A stretch of 64,000 nucleotides of DNA from Aridibacter sp965216195 (GCA_965216195.1 OZ244151.1:2666001-2730000), one strand, 5' to 3'. Numbered from the stretch's first letter, positions 51,177 to 60,994 are shown. Notes: generated by a model from the sequence alone, not told the origin. Program-made: numbers and translations.

Positions 51177-53297
51177 ATGCAAAAAAAAGAAAAAACTCTG
51201 TTAGGTAAAGAATTTGCAAAAGTCCAACCTAAACTTCGCGTAATTACGAACGGAGATGAGAAAGTCAATGCGATCCGAGCTGAGCAATGCGGAGCGGTCG
51301 TAGTGGGGCAAAAACAGATACTGAGCGATGTGCCGCCAATGGTCACTGACGACGCGTCACCGGTGCTCTCTAAAGAGCTGCCTAGAAGTGCTAAACGAGG
51401 ATCGATCAATTCCCTCGCACCAGGAATAAAAACTAATGTCTTTATTCAAACCGATGACTCGTTTGTTTCGAAAGATCAAATGCCCGCTAAAGTAACCGCT
51501 CAGAGAATGAACTTAATGACGGCGGAGGTGACGTTTGATGAAGTTAAGAATTTGGCTAGTCAACCCGAAGTTCTTTATGTTGAGGCTGGTTCAAACCTTA
51601 AAGAGCCGACACCCGAAATTTCCCCGGACAAAGTTGATGAACCAAACAAAAATCGATGGCTGTTTACCCCGTCGCAAAAACACGGACGGGGAAAACTCGA
51701 CTCGAAACATGTACATGTATTAGTGGGAATCGTTGATGTTAATGGGTTTGATTTTTCACATCCTGATTTTTTGGACGAAAACGGAAACACGAGATTTGTC
51801 CGCATATGGGATCAAGGCGGAGACACACGACCGTCGCCGATAGAAAACGGCGGTCAATACGATTACGGTTCCGAGATAACCGATGTGCACATGAACTTGG
51901 CGATTGATACTGCCAACAATCAAGGGGTATTTGGTCTCCCTGCCTATGAACTAGAACCCCAAGCTAACATGGCGAGTTCATCACATGGAACACACGTGGC
52001 GAGCATTGCCGCTGGAAATAACGGTGTCTGCTCAAAAGCGATGATAGCCGCAGTAAATTTAAGTCTTCCAAAAGAGGATTCTGAGAGACGTCAATCCTTT
52101 TACGATTCTACAAGGATCGTTCATGCGGTGGACTATCTGATTGATCTGGCAGATGAGCTGAGTGAAGAACTAAGCGAAAAAGCGGGTAAAAAAGTTACTG
52201 TTCCGGTGGTTATCAATGTGTCGCTCGGTACGAACGGACATGCGCATGATGGCAGTAGTCCGCTCTCAAGATGGATAGATTCTTCTCTTTCCGTTCCCGG
52301 CAGAGCCTTATGCGTTGCTGCTGGAAACGCAGGTCAGGAAGTAGCTGAATTTGAAGGCGATATTGGATTTGTAATGGGAAGAATCCATACGAGTGGAAAA
52401 GTGGCAGCGCGCGGGTTAAATAACGACATTGAATGGCTTGTTGTTGGAAACGGTATTGCTGACTTATCTGAAAACGAACTCGAGATATGGTACAGCTCAC
52501 AAGATAGATTCGGTATTTCGGTGCGACCGCCCGAAATGGACTGGATTGGACCGGTCGAACCGCGACAATTTATAGAGAATCAACAACTCCCGGATAAGTC
52601 TTTTCTGAGTATTTATAACGAAATGTATCACCCTGCGAATGGTAGCAATCATATATCAGTCTATTTGAGTCCGTTCTTTGGTGATTCAGGTATCGTCGGA
52701 GTTCCGGCGGGCAAATGGACCGTTCGACTCCACGGTATGGAAGTACGAGAAGGAAGCTATCACGGGTGGATTGAAAGAGACGATCCCAGAAAACTTGGTC
52801 GGATTGGAGAAAAAGATGCTTGGCGATTTCCTTCATTTTTCTCTGAAAAATCCAACGTAGATAATTCGTCAGTAAGCACTTTGGCTTGCGGCTTCCGAAT
52901 ACTCTCGGTTGCGAATCTAGACGCCGCAAAAGAGATGGTAAACATCACAAGTAGTCAAGGACCTACGCGTGACAAAAGACCTAAGCCAGATGTCGCGGCT
53001 CCCGGAACAGACATTGTCGCTGCCAATGGTTTTGCAACAGATGATAAACGCTGGGTAAAAATGACAGGCACCAGTATGGCTAGCCCCTATGTTGCTGGAA
53101 TTGTCGGTTTGATGCTCGCAATTGAACCAAAGCTTACAGCAGCGCAAATCGAAGGAATCGTTCAATGTAGTTCCCAACCCCTTCCAGGAGAGGATTTTAC
53201 GTGGCGTGATACAGCTGGTTTCGGACAGATTGACCCCGAGAAATGTTTGGAAGAAGCCAATAAAATTAAAGAAAGAATGGATTTAACAGAAACATGA
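51177..53297 (+). CDS. Subtilisin-like serine protease (S8) without signal peptide
   Basis: 706 residues from ATG 51177; a TTG at 51141 would add 12. An N-terminal I9-like prodomain is suggested by KVTAQRMNLMTAEVTFDEVK and NLASQPEVLYVEAG. The S8 triad is complete: Asp in GIVDVNGFDFSHPDF, His in SSSHGTHVASIAAG and Ser in GTSMASPYVAGIVG. There is no signal peptide, so it probably acts inside the cell. Its stop overlaps the MBL gene start (ATGA). First gene of the seven-gene operon. Confidence 0.9.
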   Translation: MQKKEKTLLGKEFAKVQPKLRVITNGDEKVNAIRAEQCGAVVVGQKQILSDVPPMVTDDASPVLSKELPRSAKRGSINSLAPGIKTNVFIQTDDSFVSKDQMPAKVTAQRMNLMTAEVTFDEVKNLASQPEVLYVEAGSNLKEPTPEISPDKVDEPNKNRWLFTPSQKHGRGKLDSKHVHVLVGIVDVNGFDFSHPDFLDENGNTRFVRIWDQGGDTRPSPIENGGQYDYGSEITDVHMNLAIDTANNQGVFGLPAYELEPQANMASSSHGTHVASIAAGNNGVCSKAMIAAVNLSLPKEDSERRQSFYDSTRIVHAVDYLIDLADELSEELSEKAGKKVTVPVVINVSLGTNGHAHDGSSPLSRWIDSSLSVPGRALCVAAGNAGQEVAEFEGDIGFVMGRIHTSGKVAARGLNNDIEWLVVGNGIADLSENELEIWYSSQDRFGISVRPPEMDWIGPVEPRQFIENQQLPDKSFLSIYNEMYHPANGSNHISVYLSPFFGDSGIVGVPAGKWTVRLHGMEVREGSYHGWIERDDPRKLGRIGEKDAWRFPSFFSEKSNVDNSSVSTLACGFRILSVANLDAAKEMVNITSSQGPTRDKRPKPDVAAPGTDIVAANGFATDDKRWVKMTGTSMASPYVAGIVGLMLAIEPKLTAAQIEGIVQCSSQPLPGEDFTWRDTAGFGQIDPEKCLEEANKIKERMDLTET

Positions 53298-54721
53298 ATA
53301 TAACAGTTTTTCAGTCAGATAAAGGCGATTGCTTGCTGGTCACCAGCGAAGATCAAAAGCGGGTACTGGTTGATGGAGGAATGTCAACATCTTTTTCAGA
53401 ACATACCTCTCCATTTATAGGCAAAATGGAGAAAAATGGAGAATCTTTAGATGTTGTATATGTTTCTCATATTGACGCCGATCACATCTCAGGAATCTTG
53501 AGAATGATGAATGACAAGCTTGATTGGGCTGTTTTCGACTATCAAAAAAGTATAGATAACAAGAGATTCCGTGAACCCAAAACTCCACGTCCACCTGAAG
53601 TCCTGGAAATTTGGCACAATGCATTCGACGAACAAATTGGAAAAACTAACACACTAGAACTAAAAAATCAGCTTACGACCTCTGCCAGTATTTTATTTGG
53701 TTCTGACTCTCAAGATTTTGTCGAAATGGCAGAATCATACCAAGATCTCGCAACGGGTGTTAACCAAGGGCTCCAACTCAATCGCCGGCTTGGAACAAAA
53801 CAACTCAACATTCCAATCAATAAACCTGCCGAGGGTGAATTAATGATGGTGGAAGATCAACCATCCAAAATTAAAGTAGGAAGTACTACATGGACAATGA
53901 TTGGTCCCACCAAGGAGGATATGGACGAACTCGAAGAAGTTTGGGATAAATGGCTAAAGGAAAACAAGAAGGCGCTTACTAAATTGGAAGGAAAGTCTCA
54001 GGCTGACGAAAAAAAAATCGGAAATCTGGTAAATAGTGAGATAAGTCACTTAATAAACGCAGCCGGTTTTCAAGCCAACGAACTGGGCGATGATCTTCGC
54101 TTAATTGAAAGCGATCTTATTCAAAACAGTAATGCCAAATCAAAAAAGATTGTTTTTGGAAAACGGTCAAGGGTCACAGAATCCAATCTCGCTTCTTTAA
54201 TGTTTCTTGTCGAGGAGGAATCAGCCGACACTACAACATCGCTTTTACTAACGGGTGACGGACATCAAAATGACATTCTTAAGGGACTGGAAAAAGCCGG
54301 AAAACTAGATGCTGAAGGATGCGTTCACGTTGATGTTCTAAAGGTTCAGCATCATGGATCGGTAAATAACATCGATAGAGCTTTCCTTAAAAAAGTTACC
54401 GCAGATAATTATTTGTTTTGCGGAAACGGAGGCGGACACCACAAAAATCCAAGTAAAGAAGTTGTTGATCTCGTAATCGATTCTCGTCTTGTAGAATCCC
54501 ACATTGGCAAACATCAAAAAGCTGCGGATTCGCCTTTTAAATTATCATTTAACTGCAACACTGAAAATTTTGACAAAAAGAGGAAAAAGACAAAAACGGA
54601 TGTACTAAATCAAGCTCATATGAAAGAGCTGGAAAAACATGTGAAATCGCGTCAAAAGAAAAGTCAGAATAGAATGGGGAGTTTCTTTCTTAAGGGACCA
54701 CACTTTACGATCAAACTTTGA
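53294..54721 (+). CDS. MBL-fold hydrolase (ComEC-like beta-lactamase domain)
   Basis: 475 residues, no signal peptide. The HxDxDH motif is at 59-64 (SHIDADHISG), preceded by VFQSDKGDCLLV and VLVDGGMS as in the MBL domain of ComEC-like and conflict-system hydrolases. Later metal-site elements are LLLTGDGHQNDI and KVQHHGSVNN. A ~150-residue charged insert splits the domain. Probably a two-metal phosphodiesterase or nuclease. Overlaps the protease gene by 4 nt, implying a paired function. Confidence 0.88.
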   Translation: MNITVFQSDKGDCLLVTSEDQKRVLVDGGMSTSFSEHTSPFIGKMEKNGESLDVVYVSHIDADHISGILRMMNDKLDWAVFDYQKSIDNKRFREPKTPRPPEVLEIWHNAFDEQIGKTNTLELKNQLTTSASILFGSDSQDFVEMAESYQDLATGVNQGLQLNRRLGTKQLNIPINKPAEGELMMVEDQPSKIKVGSTTWTMIGPTKEDMDELEEVWDKWLKENKKALTKLEGKSQADEKKIGNLVNSEISHLINAAGFQANELGDDLRLIESDLIQNSNAKSKKIVFGKRSRVTESNLASLMFLVEEESADTTTSLLLTGDGHQNDILKGLEKAGKLDAEGCVHVDVLKVQHHGSVNNIDRAFLKKVTADNYLFCGNGGGHHKNPSKEVVDLVIDSRLVESHIGKHQKAADSPFKLSFNCNTENFDKKRKKTKTDVLNQAHMKELEKHVKSRQKKSQNRMGSFFLKGPHFTIKL

Positions 54722-54799
54722 CCTCACAAAAATAAGTAGCTGGCTACCACCCGTAGAAGAACTGAAAGAACTCGAGTCTTAGATTTGTAGGAGCCCCAA

Positions 54800-56605
54800 A
54801 TGCCGGAAAAGCAAACAGAAAAAGCGAAAATGGTTGATTGGTTTGATCCTCGTCAGCTTGTAAAAACGGGACTCGAAGCGTTTACCTCAACCGTTTTCGG
54901 AAAACATGCGGACCGTCGTTTGATTGATGCGGCTTTAATACCAGCGTCTGAAGATATTTATTACGACTTTTCTGACAAAGTGAGTGAAAACGGAGATTTT
55001 TGGCTTGATTACACTGCAGATACCGGCGACGGATGGGATTCTACATATGCGGTTGCTCGCTTATTGGCGATGCCAGAATTGAATTTTTCGAACGGTTTCA
55101 AAGAAGACAGAAATGGCGAAATTAAAACAAGGCGCGGCGAGATTCTTATTTTTGGTGGCGATCAAGTTTACCCTACTGCAACGGATGAGGAATATAGGGT
55201 AAGGCTAATGGGTCCCTATAGAACTGCTTTCCCGGGCAAACCTGACCCGCATACGTCTCCCGCGGTCTTTGCGATTCCGGGTAACCACGATTGGTACGAC
55301 AGCTTGTCTTCGTTTACACGAAGGTTCATTTACAACCGTTGGGTGAGAAAGTTCGCTGCATGGCGCGGGCTTCAGAAAAAAAGCTACTTTGCGATTAAGC
55401 TTCCGTATGGATGGTGGCTTTTTGGTTCGGATGTACAGCTCAATCATGCGGTGGATCGCATGCAACAGGAGTATTTCCTGAGAATTATGGAAAGGCATGT
55501 GAACCCAGAAGATAGAATCATATTCTGCAATGCGGAGCCCTATTGGATTTTCTCGAAATTAAACGAAAACGATGATGGAAAGATTGACAAATCTATGGGC
55601 TTCTTCGAAGGACAGGTCCTAAACAAGCGCACAAAATTGTTTCTTGCCGGCGACCTTCATCATTACCGACGACATGCAAACGACGAAAACGGAAAACACA
55701 AAATCACCGCTGGAGGGGGCGGAGCTTTTCTCCACCCAACTCACGGGCAAGACGTAAAGGAAATCGGTAAGCGCACAAAATATACTCTGAGAAAAAGCTA
55801 TCCGAACGAAAAAACATCCCAGCAACTTGGTAGAAAAGTTCTGCTGTTCCCATACAATTGTCCTTTCTTCGGTGTCGTCATCGGACTGATTTACGCTCTC
55901 ACGGCAGGTGCTTTCCTAACAGAATTTGGTAATTTCGCAAGTTTCAGCGGCAGTCAAATCTTTGAAGCCTTTTTGAAGGTCGTGAACGATCTTTTTGCAA
56001 AACCCTTTGCGCTAATTTGGACAGCGATAATATTGGGTGGCTCGATTGCCTATGCTGACAATGTGTCACGAGCTTTTAGGATTATTGCCGGACTTGCTCA
56101 CGGTATATTTCATTTGGCTGCGATTTTCTTCTTGTCGCTGTTTCTTGTTTGTTGCTTCGGAAGCAAATTGGTAGATATTAATCCGGCATTAGATCTGTTT
56201 GTGAAAGGCGCCTCGCTTTTCGTAGGCGGGTATTTCGCGGGTGGCATTTTCATGGGCATTTATCTTTACATTTCGCTCAATTGGTTTGGCTTCCATGGAA
56301 ATGAAGCCTTCGGCTCGCTCGCAAACCCCGACTACAAAAATTTTGTGCGAATAAGGATCAATAAGGAAAACCATGATCTTAAAGTCTTTCCAGTTGGGAT
56401 TGATGAAGTCCCTAAAGGAGATGAGTGGCAGGAAATTAACATAGGCGTAATACCAGCAAAAATGAATGCTTTAGACGAAAATGGACAGTCTAAAGAATAT
56501 TCTAAATTAATTGAGGAGCCTTTTAACATTGCGAAAATAGACGATGAGAATAGAAGGGTTAAAAAAATTGAGATTCCTGACGAAATAAAGAAAATCGATG
56601 GATAA
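54800..56605 (+). CDS. Membrane-anchored calcineurin-like metallophosphoesterase
   Basis: 601 residues. Metal-binding motifs in order: DTGDGWD (74-80), GGDQVYP (119-125), GNHDW (161-165) and GDLHHYRRH (284-292). Residues about 345-500 hold five hydrophobic segments (VVIGLIYALTAGAFL, LIWTAIILGGSIAYA, GIFHLAAIFFLSLFLVCCF and two more), followed by a soluble charged tail. The catalytic domain precedes the membrane part and is probably cytoplasmic. It overlaps the GMC gene by 8 nt. Substrate unknown; a phospholipid or nucleotide phosphoester is plausible. Confidence 0.88.
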   Translation: MPEKQTEKAKMVDWFDPRQLVKTGLEAFTSTVFGKHADRRLIDAALIPASEDIYYDFSDKVSENGDFWLDYTADTGDGWDSTYAVARLLAMPELNFSNGFKEDRNGEIKTRRGEILIFGGDQVYPTATDEEYRVRLMGPYRTAFPGKPDPHTSPAVFAIPGNHDWYDSLSSFTRRFIYNRWVRKFAAWRGLQKKSYFAIKLPYGWWLFGSDVQLNHAVDRMQQEYFLRIMERHVNPEDRIIFCNAEPYWIFSKLNENDDGKIDKSMGFFEGQVLNKRTKLFLAGDLHHYRRHANDENGKHKITAGGGGAFLHPTHGQDVKEIGKRTKYTLRKSYPNEKTSQQLGRKVLLFPYNCPFFGVVIGLIYALTAGAFLTEFGNFASFSGSQIFEAFLKVVNDLFAKPFALIWTAIILGGSIAYADNVSRAFRIIAGLAHGIFHLAAIFFLSLFLVCCFGSKLVDINPALDLFVKGASLFVGGYFAGGIFMGIYLYISLNWFGFHGNEAFGSLANPDYKNFVRIRINKENHDLKVFPVGIDEVPKGDEWQEINIGVIPAKMNALDENGQSKEYSKLIEEPFNIAKIDDENRRVKKIEIPDEIKKIDG

Positions 56606-58352
56606 ACATTTTGACGCAGTTATTGTTGGTTCAGGTTTTGGCGGTTCGGTGATGGCGTATCGTCTTGCCGAAGCTGGAATGAAGGTCTGCCTTCTCGAAC
56701 GCGGCAAAGCATATCCACCAAATTCGTTTCCGAGATCTCCTCACACCTTAGGCAAGAATTTCTGGGACCCGAATAAGGGTTTATATGGACTATTTAATAT
56801 TTGGGCGTTTAAGGGTTCAGGTGCGGTCGTTTCAAGCGGTCTCGGAGGCGGATCATTGATCTACGCGAATGTTCTGAAACGCAAAGATGAAAAATGGTTT
56901 AAAGAGGATTCGCCCGACGGAAGCTATACACCCTGGGTCGTACAATATGCTGATTTAGAACGACATTATGAGGAAGTCGAGCAAATGATGAATGCTCAGG
57001 AGTATCCCTTTAAACACACTAAGTTTAAAGATATTCCAAAGGCTATGGCACTCAAAGAGGCAGCCGGAAAAATCACCGAAACCGACCTTAAGTGCGAATG
57101 GATGCCTGTGAATTTAGCGGTTAGTTTCAGACAAAATCCTGTTAATTCACCCGACGAAAACGCCCCGAACAATCCGCCGGTAATTGGCGGAAAGATCAAC
57201 GAGAGATTTCGGAACGTCCATAAAATGCCGCGTTCGACCTGCCGCCTTTGCGGTGAGTGCGACATCGGTTGTAATTACGGAAGCAAAAATACACTCGATT
57301 TCAATTATATTTCAGCTGCGGCAAACAAAAATGCGGAAGTTCAAACGCTCTGCGAAGTAAAGTCTTTCGCACCCAATTCGAAAAGGGGCAAGGGTTATCT
57401 CGTAGAATACGAAATCCACGATCCTGACGAATTTGGCAGCCCAAATTACAAGCCGGATAAAGAAACAATTTCCTGCGATTATCTGGTCATTTCTGCTGGA
57501 ACCTTTGGAACACAATACCTATTAGCAAAAAATAGAAAAAGCTTTCCACTTATTAGCGAAACACTTGGATCGCGTTATTCAGTGAATGGCGACCTTTTGT
57601 CGTTCTTTTCAAAAGCAAAAAACGAAAATGGCAGTTCGCGCAAGTTAGACCCGAGTTTTGGTCCAGTTATCACGAGTGCTCTTCGCTTTGGGGATGATTT
57701 GGATGAAATCGGCAAGGTTGGGCGCGGTTTCTACATCGAAGACGGCGGGCATCCGAATTTGATAAGTTGGAGCATGGAAGTATCCGGTATTTTTGGCTAC
57801 TTAAAACGGACGCTAAAGTTTCTGAAGCTAGTCTTAAAATATCGCTTAGGCGTAAGCTTCGATTCAGATTTGGGCGCCGAAATCTCTTCTCTTATCGGCG
57901 AAGGAACCGCAGCAATGAGTTCGATGCCGGTACTCGCCATGGGTCGCGATATTCCGAGCGCAAAACTCTTTCTACGGGGCAAATATCTTGACTGCGATTG
58001 GGCAATCAACGATTCGCGAGCGTATTTCGATCGTGTACGGCGGGCAGGAAAAGCAATCGCAAAAGCCATCGGTGCGGAATATAGAGACAATCCCTCCTTT
58101 CGCTGGAATTTTCAGCAGGTCTTAACGGCTCATCCAATCGGCGGATGTGCGATGGATTTAAGTAAAGATTTGGGTGTTGTGAATTCCTGTGGTGAGGTTT
58201 TTGAGTATCCCGGGCTTTACGTAGCGGACGGTTCCGTCTTTCCGGGTCCCGTCGGTCCAAATCCTTCGCTCACTATTGCGGCACTCTCGAACCGTTTTGC
58301 CGAGCACATAATCGCGAAACGCAAAGGAGAAAAACATGAATGCGACAACTGA
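56598..58352 (+). CDS. GMC-family FAD oxidoreductase, cholesterol-oxidase-like
   Basis: 584 residues. The FAD-binding VIVGSGFGGSVMAYRLAEAGMKV is at the N-terminus. SSGLGGGSLIYANV and the Cys-rich CRLCGECDIGCNYGSKNTLD are typical of the cholesterol-oxidase-like group, and the C-terminal LTAHPIGGCAMD ... GLYVADGSVFPGPVGPNPSLTIAALS closes the GMC fold. It oxidises an alcohol group, probably of a sterol- or terpenoid-like or other lipid substrate. Overlaps its neighbours by 8 and 17 nt. Confidence 0.92.
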   Translation: MDKHFDAVIVGSGFGGSVMAYRLAEAGMKVCLLERGKAYPPNSFPRSPHTLGKNFWDPNKGLYGLFNIWAFKGSGAVVSSGLGGGSLIYANVLKRKDEKWFKEDSPDGSYTPWVVQYADLERHYEEVEQMMNAQEYPFKHTKFKDIPKAMALKEAAGKITETDLKCEWMPVNLAVSFRQNPVNSPDENAPNNPPVIGGKINERFRNVHKMPRSTCRLCGECDIGCNYGSKNTLDFNYISAAANKNAEVQTLCEVKSFAPNSKRGKGYLVEYEIHDPDEFGSPNYKPDKETISCDYLVISAGTFGTQYLLAKNRKSFPLISETLGSRYSVNGDLLSFFSKAKNENGSSRKLDPSFGPVITSALRFGDDLDEIGKVGRGFYIEDGGHPNLISWSMEVSGIFGYLKRTLKFLKLVLKYRLGVSFDSDLGAEISSLIGEGTAAMSSMPVLAMGRDIPSAKLFLRGKYLDCDWAINDSRAYFDRVRRAGKAIAKAIGAEYRDNPSFRWNFQQVLTAHPIGGCAMDLSKDLGVVNSCGEVFEYPGLYVADGSVFPGPVGPNPSLTIAALSNRFAEHIIAKRKGEKHECDN

Positions 58353-59913
58353 AAGTAACGGCAAAAAACGCTCATTGATTCTCGCTGGCGGCGGAATTAA
58401 GATTGCATTTCAAGCAGGCGTTTTGCAGGTCTGGCTCGATGAAGCCAGTCTTGAATTTGATCACGTCGATGCCGCTTCCGGTGGCGTGTTTAATCTCGCG
58501 ATGATGTGCAACGGAGACAACGGACGCCAAATTGCTGACAACTGGAGAAACATGAATCCGCGTGAAGGGATAAGTTTCAATAAGGCGGAGCTTCTAAAAC
58601 TCTTTTATGCCGAATCAATGTTCACACTTGATAACTACCGCGAGAATGTGTTTACGGGTTGGGGTTACGACTGGGACAAAATTCGCGCTAGCGACTTGGA
58701 AGCGACTTTCAATGTCTTTAATTTTTCTCAAAAAGAGCTCGAAGTTATCGAACCGGCAAACATGACGGAAGACCTGCTTGCTGCATGCGTTTCGCTTCCA
58801 ATGTGGTTCCCACCTCAGAGAATTAACGACGAAACATACATAGACGCTGTTTTTATGACCGACGCGAACATCGAAGAAGCAATTCGTCGCGGAGCGGATG
58901 AGATTTGGGTAATTTGGACGGTAAGCGATAAGGACGTTTGGGAAGATGGATTTGTTGCGAATTATTTTCAGATCATCGAAACATCTGCGGTCGGGAATTA
59001 TAGAGCGATCCTTAAACGGATCGAAGAAAACAACAATAAAATTGCTGGTGGCGGCGAAGGTGAATTTGGACGCCATATTGCAGTAAAGGAATTGAAATCC
59101 GACGTCGCCCTTCATTACTTGATCAACTTTAGCCAAGACCGCCTGACCGAAGCCGTGAATACGGGCGTAAAGAAAGCGAGAGAGTGGTGTGAAGAAAACG
59201 ATATCCCATTAAACATTACACATGACGACTTTCCAACCGAAGTTCACGAAGCTCAAACCGTTATAAGTTTTACTGAAGAAATGAAGGGTTTTATGACTTT
59301 GGGCGAAGTGGATTATCAAAAAGGCTACGCAAAGGGCAAGAGCGAAAAGAACTCAGTGATGTTTCATCTATCGATGAACATAAATGGAGTAAATCGTTTC
59401 GTAACTCACCCCGACCATGATACTGACGACATCGTAGGCTACGTTGATGCACCAGCGTTCGGCGGAAAATGTAAAGTAAAAAAAGGTTGGTTTAATCTAA
59501 TCGTCGATCAAGAAGATACGTCGGTAAAACATATGTACTACCGTCTATTTTTCTATGATCAGGAAAACGGTGATGAGCTAACATTGACGGGTTTCAAAGT
59601 AATAAAAGACGATCCCGGTTTTGATGTTTGGGAAGATACAACCACGCTTTATACACAAATACTGAAAGGTCATATTTCCACTGATGTAGAGGAAACCCTG
59701 CGCGAAAACTCAGACAAGCTAAACGAAAAACTTGTTGCGTCAGGAATCATACACATCTACCTGCTGGACTTTTTACAGCAACTAACAACCTTCAGAACGC
59801 AAGGTCCAACTATCGCTGACCGGGCGTCAGCTTTGACGCGATTCTGCAAACTGTTTTTCGGTAAGCTCTGGGATGTTTACTCAACGGAGGTCTTGAGTTC
59901 GGGACCTTTTTAG
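58336..59913 (+). CDS. Patatin-like phospholipase with C-terminal GMC-associated domain
   Basis: 525 residues. Patatin elements: oxyanion-hole GGGIKIAFQAG (18-28), nucleophile Ser48 in AASGG (first Gly of GxSxG replaced by Ala) and the catalytic Asp170 in YIDAVF. The ~250 C-terminal residues (EEMKGFMTLGEVDYQKGY, FGGKCKVKKGWFNLIVDQED, YYRLFFYDQENGDELTLTGFK, DDPGFDVWEDTTTLY, LLDFLQQLTTFR) match, to my memory, a conserved segment found fused to cholesterol-oxidase-like GMC proteins. It overlaps the GMC gene by 17 nt. Likely a lipid acyl hydrolase. Confidence 0.85.
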   Translation: MNATTESNGKKRSLILAGGGIKIAFQAGVLQVWLDEASLEFDHVDAASGGVFNLAMMCNGDNGRQIADNWRNMNPREGISFNKAELLKLFYAESMFTLDNYRENVFTGWGYDWDKIRASDLEATFNVFNFSQKELEVIEPANMTEDLLAACVSLPMWFPPQRINDETYIDAVFMTDANIEEAIRRGADEIWVIWTVSDKDVWEDGFVANYFQIIETSAVGNYRAILKRIEENNNKIAGGGEGEFGRHIAVKELKSDVALHYLINFSQDRLTEAVNTGVKKAREWCEENDIPLNITHDDFPTEVHEAQTVISFTEEMKGFMTLGEVDYQKGYAKGKSEKNSVMFHLSMNINGVNRFVTHPDHDTDDIVGYVDAPAFGGKCKVKKGWFNLIVDQEDTSVKHMYYRLFFYDQENGDELTLTGFKVIKDDPGFDVWEDTTTLYTQILKGHISTDVEETLRENSDKLNEKLVASGIIHIYLLDFLQQLTTFRTQGPTIADRASALTRFCKLFFGKLWDVYSTEVLSSGPF

Positions 59914-59949
59914 TACACGAAGCGAAAAAACTTTAGGAGGTTAAAAACT

Positions 59950-60291
59950 ATGGACCCTGATATAGATCCCGTAGAGGAAGAACTTATACCGCAAAACCAG
60001 GCTGAAAATCCGAGCAACGAAATGCGCGAAAAAATGAACATCGCAAGAGAAATCACGCAGATGTTTAATCTCGAACGGTACGTTTATATTGTTTGTTGCG
60101 GAATTGCAGTCGTTCTGCTGCTTATTAACGCCGTTATGTTAACTGTTAAAGGTGTGATCGACTATCCCGCATTGACACTGCTATTTGGAGCGAGCGGTCT
60201 AATCACGTACTCAATTGGTCGGTTGATTTATATGTGGAATAGGTTGGTTGATCTGATTCTATCAGGCGTAGCTGAAGCGAAGGAGGATTAA
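59950..60291 (+). CDS. Small membrane protein with two helices
   Basis: 113 residues. An acidic N-terminus (~45 residues) is followed by two membrane helices (YVYIVCCGIAVVLLLINAVML and YPALTLLFGASGLITYSIGRL) and a short acidic tail. AGGAGG lies in front of ATG 59950. No family recognised. One nucleotide separates it from the next gene. Confidence 0.75.
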   Translation: MDPDIDPVEEELIPQNQAENPSNEMREKMNIAREITQMFNLERYVYIVCCGIAVVLLLINAVMLTVKGVIDYPALTLLFGASGLITYSIGRLIYMWNRLVDLILSGVAEAKED

Positions 60292-60292
60292 T

Positions 60293-60994
60293 ATGTTAAA
60301 TAAAGACGCTCTGGCTAAGAAAAAAACCTTTGAGAAGTCTTCAAAACAAGCAGCACTTCTGACTCTGGTCGGTGTTTTACTCGTCCTCGCTTCCATCGGT
60401 TTCAGTTTTTACCAATTACACAAACTTAACGACGAAATTGTTGAGAAGAAAACCCAGTCCACCGAATTGGATAACGAAATCAAAGAGCAAAAAGAACGTT
60501 TAACTGAAGCCCGAAACGAACTTGAAAAAACAGAGTTGGCCTTGGCAGATTTTAAGAAATCCGTCGAAGAAGCTGATCCCGTGGTAGCAGAAACCGCGCT
60601 CAAACAAACCATCAAGAAGAATCCCCAAGCGAAACAGGTAATAGAGGATACAAAAGACCTGAAGCAATCGCCAAAGGCTTTGTCGAATCAAACCGGTACT
60701 GAAAACAAGTTATCTACTGATGGAAAAACTGCCAGACGGCATGAGCGTGAAGGATTTCAAGCCTTGATTTCGGGTGACTATGTTAAAGCAATTAAGGCTT
60801 TTGAGTCTGCAGAAAATGCATACAACGGTTTTCATAACGTTTATGAACTTGCACGGCTTCTGCGCAAAAACAAGTCCCAAATGTCGGACCCAGAAAAGAG
60901 AAAAGAGGTTTTTCAGATCATCGTTAAAAAGTATTCATGGAAAGCACCTCGAGACCTGTGGCCGCAAGTTGTGAGCATAGCAACGGCAGAATAG
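60293..60994 (+). CDS. Single-helix membrane protein with coiled coil and TPR-like end
   Basis: 233 residues: a membrane helix at about 20-42 (ALLTLVGVLLVLASIGFSFY), a coiled coil (about 45-95, KLNDEIVEKKTQSTELDNEI onward), a flexible stretch, and a helical C-terminus with a TPR-like unit (HEREGFQALISGDYVKAIKAFESAENAY). The ribosome site AAGGAGG lies within the end of the previous gene. Last gene of the operon; it may scaffold the enzymes at the membrane (inference). Confidence 0.75.
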   Translation: MLNKDALAKKKTFEKSSKQAALLTLVGVLLVLASIGFSFYQLHKLNDEIVEKKTQSTELDNEIKEQKERLTEARNELEKTELALADFKKSVEEADPVVAETALKQTIKKNPQAKQVIEDTKDLKQSPKALSNQTGTENKLSTDGKTARRHEREGFQALISGDYVKAIKAFESAENAYNGFHNVYELARLLRKNKSQMSDPEKRKEVFQIIVKKYSWKAPRDLWPQVVSIATAE

